NCBI GenBank assembly: GCA_938004375.1
Contig: CALKWH010000463.1
Span: 1 to 18,954, forward strand
Source of the DNA: an uncultured Pseudomonadota bacterium
GTDB lineage: Bacteria > Myxococcota_A > Polyangia > HGW-17
DNA: 18,954 nucleotides
Direction of reading: 5' to 3'
A program made the translations under genes and the position numbers. This document shows positions 6,827 to 14,300 of this stretch, in pieces. The notes beneath the pieces were generated by a model. It did no database searches. It was not told where the DNA came from and was given only the letters and a program-made list of their open reading frames with translations. Every line of letters begins with the position of its first letter. The stretch's first letter is position 1.

Positions 6827-7621
6827 ATGAACCGGGATCTGGATCCAAAAAAGTTGCATCGGGAGGAGTTTCGGCAGCCGGTGTCGCCTCCGATTCACCT
6901 GCCGCGCTGGGCGGCCATCGCCCTGTTGTGCGCCGGAATCAGCCTGACTGGCGCCGCGTGTGGCGGGGGATCTTCGGGCCACGGCCCGTCAGGCCAGGAG
7001 AAGCAACCGCCGGCGAGCACCGCGACGGTGGATCCGACGCCCGCGGAGCCGATGCCGGCGCCCGCCGCGACGGCGAATCCGACGCCCGTCGCGACGCCCG
7101 AGACCTCGCCCCCCGTGCCGACGGTTACACAGGACGCCAACCCCATGGGTCCCTCCATGGACCCCATTGCCCAAGCGCCACCCGCTGCGGCGCCCGCGAT
7201 GACGGCAAATACGCCGAAGCCGTTGATCCCCGATTTGACGGGAGTCCCCAGCCTCCCAAATCCAAAAGACCCAATGATCCAATTCGGTCCGGGGGGCCCT
7301 CCTCCCGTGGGCGTCGGCCTTCCCACGCCCAAAGAGGTACAGAAACAAATGAATAGATTTTTGGCTCATGTCAGATTTTGTTACGAAAAACTATGCAGAG
7401 AAGGCAAGATTTCGAACGAAGGATACCTTCAAATCGAGGTGCGCTTCGCTGATGGCCATTTCACCATCAAATCAATTGCCGGGGCCCTTGCAGGCAACAC
7501 GGCGCTCAAGGATTGTTTCATACCTCATATCGACGGAAAAACCGTGGCTTCTTCTCCTGAGGTCATCAACTACAAGCAGTACTGGAATCTACCGATAATG
7601 CTCATGTGTCCGAGTCAGTAG
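6827..7621 (+). CDS. Pro/Ala-rich envelope protein with AgmX/PglI-like C-terminal domain
   Basis: 264 residues from the ATG at 6827, which has GAGGTG 4 bases upstream; an in-frame ATG at 6815 is an alternative. Residues 1-28 are polar, followed by a hydrophobic segment (29-44) ending TGAACGGG. Cys45 could be a lipidation site, though Gly at -3 is not a standard lipobox and the leader is long, so a membrane anchor is equally possible. Residues 56-165 are a Pro/Ala/Thr-rich spacer suited to crossing the periplasm. Residues 169-264 resemble the AgmX/PglI C-terminal domain of myxobacteria (TonB-C-like): a helix with FCYEKLC (184-190), LQIEVRFADG (201-210), a second conserved Cys (ALKDCF, Cys230) and a final YWNLPIML strand. 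The base composition of this domain is clearly lower in GC than the neighbouring genes. Function unknown. Confidence 0.8.
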   Translation: MNRDLDPKKLHREEFRQPVSPPIHLPRWAAIALLCAGISLTGAACGGGSSGHGPSGQEKQPPASTATVDPTPAEPMPAPAATANPTPVATPETSPPVPTVTQDANPMGPSMDPIAQAPPAAAPAMTANTPKPLIPDLTGVPSLPNPKDPMIQFGPGGPPPVGVGLPTPKEVQKQMNRFLAHVRFCYEKLCREGKISNEGYLQIEVRFADGHFTIKSIAGALAGNTALKDCFIPHIDGKTVASSPEVINYKQYWNLPIMLMCPSQ

Positions 7622-7650
7622 GAGAGCGAGCCGACCGTACTTCCCTGGGG

Positions 7651-7679
7651 TTGGAACTGACCTGTCGCTTTCCTTTATT
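7651..7679 (+). promoter_or_regulatory. Weak promoter candidate for the large propeller lipoprotein
   Basis: TTGGAA (7651-7656, 4/6) and TTTATT (7674-7679, 4/6) are separated by 17 bp in an AT-rich stretch and would give a leader of about 50 bases. A perfect TTGACA at 7686-7691 is an alternative -35, but its best -10 (GATTCT, 7708-7713) is poor and would start transcription right at the ribosome binding site. Confidence 0.28.
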
Positions 7680-7736
7680 AACCACTTGACACCGACGGAT
7701 TTCGTGGGATTCTCCCGGCCGGAGGTTCTCCGAATC

Positions 7737-10700
7737 ATGAAAACGTCATATTTTTCCTTGCGTTTTGATTATTGCATCATGCCTATCGCCGTTCTGTTGA
7801 CCGCGCTGACGGTCAGTTGTGACGACCCGGCGAAGAAGGACGGACCCTACGTGCCGCCGGCGGTGTGCCGGGAGACGCCCGAGCTGCCCAAATCCGTGCG
7901 AATCTGGATCGACGACGCCCACGTCACGACCCACGTGTTCGACGACTCCGAGTTCGTGCTCGACCGCGAGGGCCGCGCGGTGACGGTGGATCGCGCCGGG
8001 GACGTGGTCCGCCGCGCCCACGACGGGACCCTGACCGTGCTCGCCGAGGGCGTGGTCAAGACCGCCCGCGGGCTGGCATATCTCTCCACCGGGGAGCTGG
8101 TCGTCGCCGACAGCGGCCGCGGCAAGCTCGTGCTGGTGTATCCGAACGGAGAATCCCGGATCCTGGTGGACCACCTGGACTTCCCCCATGGAATCTGCGT
8201 CGACCGCGACGACACCATCTACGTCGCCGAGAATTCCCGGGGGGCGGTGAGCCGCGTGCATCCGCGCACGGGGCAGCTCGTGACCGTGGTCACAGGGCTC
8301 CCCATGGCCCCCGCGGGGATTTCGTTCTCGCCGGATTACCTCTCGCTCTACATCGTGGGGTCCACGAACGAGATTTACGCCATCACCCGCGACGAGTCGG
8401 GGCTCTGGGGCGAGGCCCTGCGCTTCGCCGCGGTCCCTGGTGCCTCGTCCTCGGCCTGCGAAGGCAGGACCGAAGGGGAGACCTGCACCGAGGGTGGGGT
8501 CAGCGGCACCTGCCAGCTTGACGGCACCGGCGGTCTCGTGTGCGTGCCCGACGCGCCCCCGCCATGCGAGGGCAAGCAGGCCGGCGATGCTTGCGTCGAG
8601 TGGGGCACGCCCGGGATCTGTACCGACGACGGCGGCGGCGGTTTGTACTGCGCCCCCATCCCCGCCTGTGAGGGCAAGCAGGCGGGCGATACCTGCGAGG
8701 AGAGCGGCTGGATCGGGGTGTGCACCGACGACGGGTCGGGCGCTCTGTTCTGCCGGGATATCGGACCCTGTGAGGACAAGGTGGCGGGCGATGCCTGTTA
8801 CAGTTACGGCGGCGCCGGAATCTGCACCGACGACGGGAGCGGCAACCTGTGGTGCCGCACGCCCAACGGCTGCGAGGGCAAGCAGGCGGACGACCCATGC
8901 CTGACCGGCGGCCAGATTGGCGCGTGCGCCGACGACGGTGGCGGCGGCCTGTGGTGCATGGTCCCCTCGGCGTGCGCGGAGCAGGCTGAGGGGGATCCCT
9001 GCATCGAGTGGGGTAGCGCCGGAATCTGCACCGATGACGGGAGCGGTAACCTCTGGTGCCAGTACGTGCCGCCCTGCGAAGGCAAGGTCGATGGAGATCC
9101 CTGCACCGCGTCCTGGGGCGCGCCCGGGACCTGCATCGACTACGGCGAGGGGTACGTCGAGTGCCAGCCGCTGCCGGCCTGCGAGGGCAAGGCCGCTGGG
9201 GATCCCTGCACCGAGTACGGCAACTCGGGGACCTGCACGGACAATGGCGATGGTTATTTATGGTGTGAGATGGCGCCCGTCTGCCCGGGGGGCGCGGACG
9301 GCGCCGCTTGTCCCGGCCCCGGCGGGTTGCCGGGCGCGTGCCTGGACAGCACCCAGGGTCACCCGTACTGCCAGAGCGAAGTGCTCTGCGTCGGCCTGAC
9401 CGAGGGGATGCTCTGCTACGACGCGGATCAGGGCAAGGTCGGCGCCTGCCTGACCACGGCGACCGGGGTCGTGTGCGCGCTGGAGAATCCCTGCACCGAG
9501 GTGGGTCAGGAGTGCGTCACCCAGGGCAGTTACGGCGACGAGGCTGCCGACGGCGGCCTGGCGGACCGCATGATCGCGCCGCCCCCCGAGGACATCGGCG
9601 TTTGCCAGGAGAGCGGCTACGGACTTCTGTACTGCGCGCCCCGTGGAGCCTGCTGGGGGCTGGCCGAGGGCGACACCTGCCGCACCGACTGGGGCACCTC
9701 CGGGATCTGCGTCGATTACGGCGACAGTCAACTGTACTGTGAGGAGCAGACCGCCTGCTCCGGGGCGACGGCCGGGGACGCCTGCCTGACCCCCGGCGGC
9801 CAGAACGGCACCTGCGTGGACGACGGTCGCGGCAACCTGACCTGCGTCGAGTTCGGCCCCTGCGACGGTCTGGTCGCCGGGGACGCCTGCACCGCCGCCA
9901 ACGGGGCCACCGGGACCTGCGTGGACGACGGGCAGGAGGGGCTCTTCTGCCGCCCGGCCCCGGCCTGCGCGGAAAAAGCCGCCGGCGACGCCTGCACGAG
10001 CGCGGCCGACGGGCTCCCGGGGACCTGCGTCGCGGGCGCGGGCGACCTGCTGGTGTGCCAGCCCACGCCGCCGTGCGAGGGCAAGGCCCACGGAGACGCC
10101 TGCACCGCCGCGGGCGGGCACGCCGGCACCTGCGTCTTCCAGGGCCAGGGCGAGGCGCTCTTCTGTGACGCCCTGCGCCCCGGCGGCCGACTGCGGGCCG
10201 TCTCCACCGACGCCTGCGGCAACGTCTACGTCGCCGAGGCCGGGACGCGCGTTCTGTGGCGCTTCACCCCCGAGGGCGAGGCCCAGTGGGTGGCCTCGGA
10301 GCTGCGCGCGCCGGTCACCGGGCTCTTCTGGGGCTCGGGCACCGGCGGCTGGGACAAAAACACCCTCTACCTGGGCCACGAGGGTGGCGCCCGGGTGAGC
10401 GAGATCGACCTGGGGATCCCGGGGCGGCCCATCGTGACCGCGAAGCGCTCCGACACGACGCCGGCGACGAATCTGCCCACGAATCTCGACGACGTGTGCC
10501 TGCTGCTGCCGTCGGCCCCGGTCGAGGTGAACCAGCTCGAGGATCCGCAGGGCTACCACGACGTCACCTTCGACGACCGCGGCTGGATGGTGGGCTCCAA
10601 CGGCTTCGCCCTGGTGGCGGTGAGCGCCGCCGGGCAGACCCAGATGGTGGCGTCGGAGATGGGGGACACCCAGGGGCTCGCCGCGCTCCCGGACGGAACC

Positions 10701-11327
10701 GTGGTCGCGGCCACCGGCGTCGGGATCGTCACCATCGCCCCCTCCGGCGCCCGGGACACCCTGGCGCCGGATCTACCGGGCGTCTACGGCGTGACCGTGG
10801 GACCCGACGGCATGGTCTACGCCGCCGATCACGCGAAGATCCATCGCATTGACCCGGCCACCAAGGTCGTGACGGTCTTCCTGGATCCGGCGGACTTCGG
10901 CCAGACCTGGCAGCCGCGCACCATCGCCTTCGATCCCGATCACAGCCTGGTGGTTATGGGTTCCTTCGGGGATTCGGTGTACGTGGCTGCGATCGACGAA
11001 AACATCGAACTGGTGGGAGCGCCCCGCAAGCTGGGACGTGTGGTCCCCGACGGCATGTGGCTCGACGCCCTGGTCGTGGACTCCTGCGGCAACGCCTACA
11101 TTCCCAACTACGGCACCTCGTCGCTGTACCGGATCAGTCCCGACGGCCGCTCCCGCCTGTACCACACGTGGGGGTGGGACGACAACGGGAACAGCCAGTA
11201 CGGTCACGGCGGCGACTGGGGCGTGGCCGTGGGCGGCTGGCGCACCGACGCGATCTACATGCCGCAGCCCTACAACGGGTACAAGGTCATCGAGATGGTC
11301 GTCGGCGTCCCGGGCGCCGGTAGATGA
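7737..11327 (+). CDS. Large lipoprotein: duplicated NHL-like propeller interrupted by sixteen four-Cys modules
   Basis: 1196 residues from the ATG at 7737, with GGAGG 11 bases upstream (7721-7725). The signal peptide ends LTALTVSC, with Cys28 as the probable lipidation site, although Thr at -3 is not canonical. Residues about 45-234 form NHL/SMP-30-like blades (for example GICVDRDDTIYVAE, GELVVADSGRGKLVLV). Residues 241-810 are sixteen tandem modules, typically C(E/A)GKxAGDxC...GxxGxCxDDGxGxLxC, usually 34-36 residues with four Cys each. Propeller strands resume at RLRAVSTDACGNVYVAE (818-834), and a second, related propeller half fills residues about 930-1196, with VVDSCGNAYIP and a final GGW...Y...GVPGAGR that repeats the GGW...LY...GIPGRP near the end of the first half. 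No enzyme motifs are seen; a surface-anchored binding protein is inferred. Its stop is 2 bp from that of the convergent ACC gene. Confidence 0.88.
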   Translation: MKTSYFSLRFDYCIMPIAVLLTALTVSCDDPAKKDGPYVPPAVCRETPELPKSVRIWIDDAHVTTHVFDDSEFVLDREGRAVTVDRAGDVVRRAHDGTLTVLAEGVVKTARGLAYLSTGELVVADSGRGKLVLVYPNGESRILVDHLDFPHGICVDRDDTIYVAENSRGAVSRVHPRTGQLVTVVTGLPMAPAGISFSPDYLSLYIVGSTNEIYAITRDESGLWGEALRFAAVPGASSSACEGRTEGETCTEGGVSGTCQLDGTGGLVCVPDAPPPCEGKQAGDACVEWGTPGICTDDGGGGLYCAPIPACEGKQAGDTCEESGWIGVCTDDGSGALFCRDIGPCEDKVAGDACYSYGGAGICTDDGSGNLWCRTPNGCEGKQADDPCLTGGQIGACADDGGGGLWCMVPSACAEQAEGDPCIEWGSAGICTDDGSGNLWCQYVPPCEGKVDGDPCTASWGAPGTCIDYGEGYVECQPLPACEGKAAGDPCTEYGNSGTCTDNGDGYLWCEMAPVCPGGADGAACPGPGGLPGACLDSTQGHPYCQSEVLCVGLTEGMLCYDADQGKVGACLTTATGVVCALENPCTEVGQECVTQGSYGDEAADGGLADRMIAPPPEDIGVCQESGYGLLYCAPRGACWGLAEGDTCRTDWGTSGICVDYGDSQLYCEEQTACSGATAGDACLTPGGQNGTCVDDGRGNLTCVEFGPCDGLVAGDACTAANGATGTCVDDGQEGLFCRPAPACAEKAAGDACTSAADGLPGTCVAGAGDLLVCQPTPPCEGKAHGDACTAAGGHAGTCVFQGQGEALFCDALRPGGRLRAVSTDACGNVYVAEAGTRVLWRFTPEGEAQWVASELRAPVTGLFWGSGTGGWDKNTLYLGHEGGARVSEIDLGIPGRPIVTAKRSDTTPATNLPTNLDDVCLLLPSAPVEVNQLEDPQGYHDVTFDDRGWMVGSNGFALVAVSAAGQTQMVASEMGDTQGLAALPDGTVVAATGVGIVTIAPSGARDTLAPDLPGVYGVTVGPDGMVYAADHAKIHRIDPATKVVTVFLDPADFGQTWQPRTIAFDPDHSLVVMGSFGDSVYVAAIDENIELVGAPRKLGRVVPDGMWLDALVVDSCGNAYIPNYGTSSLYRISPDGRSRLYHTWGWDDNGNSQYGHGGDWGVAVGGWRTDAIYMPQPYNGYKVIEMVVGVPGAGR
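8454..10166 (+). repeat. Array of sixteen four-cysteine modules
   Basis: In-frame array encoding about 570 residues, each unit with Cys at near-constant spacing (C-x7-8-C, about 8-10 residues, C, then about 8-9 residues, C). Units 4 and 6 share GICTDDGSGNLWC with almost the same codons, so there was recent copying within the array. Units 9, 10 and 15 are more diverged, and unit 11 (9492-9650) is expanded to 53 codons. All 64 Cys positions are kept. Confidence 0.9.
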
Positions 11328-11329
11328 GC

Positions 11330-14300
11330 TCAGATTCCCGGCGAATGACGGCGTAGGAAATCCACCACGGTGGGGCGCAGTCGGGCGGGGTCGATCACGG
11401 TCTTGAGCGAGCCCACGCGGGCGGCGCGCTCGACCGAATGCACGGCGTCGAAACGGGCGGCGGTCTCCTGCTGGAGCGCCAGTTTGCGCTCGTTGCGAAG
11501 CTCGTCCAGGCGCGCCTCGAGCGCGATGCGGGCGCCTCCGGAAGCCGTCTCCAATTGTTTGCGCAAAGAAACCACCTGCGGATCCTTCTCCACGTCCGTG
11601 GAGATCGCGGAGTCGAAGACCACGGCCGCCGCGGCCGAGCCCCCGATGACCGAGGCGTAGCTCCCCGAGACGGCCACGGCCTCCATGCGGTCGTTGAGCG
11701 CCGTCGAGAACACGACGTAGGCCCCGCCGTGATAGCGCGAGAGCACCAGCAGCAGCACGGGACCGCGGAAGTTCGTGAGCGCGCGGCCGATCTCGGCGCC
11801 ATGGATCAATTGCCACGAGCGCAGGGACTCTGGGGAGCCGTCGAAGCCGGAGAGGTTGGCGAAGATGACCGCCGGCACCTGCCCGGAGAAGGCCGCCAGC
11901 GCGCGGGCGATCTTGTAGGACCCGCGGGGGAAGAGCGTGGACGGGGTCCAGGTGTCGGGACCGTCGGTGGGGATCTGTCCCACCCGGGGAAAGCCCATGG
12001 CCTCGATGCCGATGAAGCCCGCCGGGGTGCCGCCCACGCGGGTCTCGGCCACCACGACGCCCTCGGCGCCGTCGATCATCGCGCTCCAGCGCTCCACCCA
12101 TGGGGCGTCGGCGTCACGCACGGCCTGCATCACCGGCTGCACCGAGAAGGGCTTCTTGCGGCCGGGGTTGAGCGTCTCCGAGAAGATCCCGCCCACGGTG
12201 GCGAAGTCGTGGCCCAGGTGGACGGGGTAGGGGGCGGCGCACACGTCGCGGTCCACGGGGTCGGCGGTGGGCAGCACGCACCAGGCGCCGTCGGAGCCGG
12301 GGGTCACCAGATCCGCGTGCTGCAGGAGCAGCACGTGCCCCGCGCCCAGATCCCTCACCAGCGCCTGGGCCTGGCCGGTGGGCCCCATGATCCGCTCGAA
12401 GCCGCCTATGCCCAGGTTGTCCTCGGCCGAGACCGAGCCCGAGAAGTCCAGCGCCCGCTTTCCGGTGAGGACCATGGCGCCCTCCTGGGTCATGGCCAAA
12501 AATCCCTTGGTGGCCACCGTCATGGTCGCCTCGGCATCGAAGTAGCTCTGGGCGCCCACGTTGATGCCGGCGACCAGGATGTCGATGCGCCCGCCGGCCT
12601 CGGTGAACTCGACGATGCGACGCAGCACGCGGGCGGTCCAGTCCAGGTTCTCGGTGCCGGACTCGAAGTCGATGTGGGCCCCCGCGGAGATGGGGATCCA
12701 CAGGACGCCCAGGTCCCGCTCCCGCGCCAGATCCAGGGCTGCCGTGATGCGGCGGCACTCGGGCTCGGCCAGGGAGCCCATGTTGTGCAGGGGGTTCGAG
12801 AGCACGACCACGCGCTCGAGGCCCTCGGGGTGGGCGCGGGTCGGGATGGCCAGGACGCCGAACACCACGCCGCAGTTGGCCGAGGCGGGGACCTCGGTCT
12901 GGAAGGCGAACACCTGTCCGTGGAGCGGATCCACGGCGATGTCGTAGGGCGTGAAGCGGCCGGTGAGCTTCCCGTCGGCGTCGCGCTTGAGGATTCGCAG
13001 CACGGCCTCGGGGCTGTTGAGCCCACGGCGCCGGGCGCGGATCTCGGCGCGCTCCTCCTCGCGCAAAGGGAGCAGCACGGCGGAGTCCTGGGGCCCCTGG
13101 TCGATGGAGAGGCCCTCGCTGGCGCGGCCGCGGATCTTCACGCTGTAGAAGCCGTGGGTGTCCACGCGGGTGCCTTCGATGACCGTGTTCACGACGACCT
13201 GCTCGAGGCCCAGGCGGGTGGAGTAGGGCAGCAGATCCTCGGCGATGGCCACGGTCTCGGCGCCGTCGAGCATGGGCAGCGGGTAGATGCCCATCACCAG
13301 GTGGTTCCAGTGGAGCCGCTGGTGGCGGGCGCGCCGGCTCTGCTGCTGGCGGATGGCCTGGCAGGCGGAGCGGAAGGCCATGGACACGCTGGGGAAGCGG
13401 CGGTGGCCGGCGTTGTCTCGGCGGACCTCGGGATCGAACACCTCGATCATGGCGACCAGGCGCTCGTCGTCGGGGTTCTTCTTGGCCTTTGCCGAAAACA
13501 AAATGGCATCCTCGCAGTCCAGCCGGGTGAGGGTGAACTCGGAGAAGCGCCAGAGCTCCAGGCGCGCGGCCTGGGCCGGGTGCAGGCCGCACAACTGCGT
13601 GTCCTCGATGAACGCGTGGCCGATGGGGGAGCGGAACACCCGGGTGGCGCCGGCCGACAGATCCACGACCGTGATCTCGGACAGCCGCAGCGGCAGCGAC
13701 GAGAAGAACGTGCACAACTCCGGGGACGCGTCCGATGCGCGGTCGAGGACCACCTCCAGGGAATCCGCGCTGCTGGGAGCCACGAGCGGCACCAGGGTCT
13801 TCAGATCCTCGCGCCAGGTGGCCGAGGCCAGCATGCAGAAGAAGCGACGACGCGCGGGGAACCGCGGGCTCGCCGTCTTCTTCTGGAAGCCCAGGTGCAG
13901 GCAGGCGGCGGGGAGCGGGGCCCTGGAGACGACCTCCTCGCGCAGGATGGTCTCGCCCCAGAGCGCCCATGCCAGCAGATGCAGCGTCTGCTCGTGGGGG
14001 AGGCCGTGGAGGGCCACCAATTCGGGCCAGCGGGCGTGCCGGATGATTTTTTTTACACCGTCCAAATCCGGCGCCGGCTCCGAGGAGACGCGGGCGAGGA
14101 GCTCGCGGATCTCCGCGCTGCGCCGGGCGCGCTCGGGCTGATCGTATAGCGTGGCACGGATGGTCTCGACCAGGTCGGTCTGCCGGGAGCTGCCCTCGGC
14201 GTCGATGCCCAGCAACTGGAGGGCGTCGCGCAGGGCCTCGGGAGGATCCCGAAGTTGGTCACGGAACACGAAAAGGAACGACAGCAGGCCCAGGCAGGCG

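Noticed and set aside
8454..10166. Possible CRISPR-like array in the regular repeats
   Set aside because: The repeats are codon-phased, differ in sequence and encode conserved Cys spacing within one open frame; there are no spacers or cas genes.
11438..14149. Very long plus-strand open frame (about 900 codons) opposite the ACC gene
   Set aside because: It mirrors ACC codons in a GC-rich genome, is rich in Gly/Ala/Arg/His, and has no ribosome binding site or family motif. The same applies to long frames at 1000-2436, 3750-5819, 14255-15154 and 15164-16528 (+), and to 2505-3512, 7746-8261 and 9258-10559 (-).
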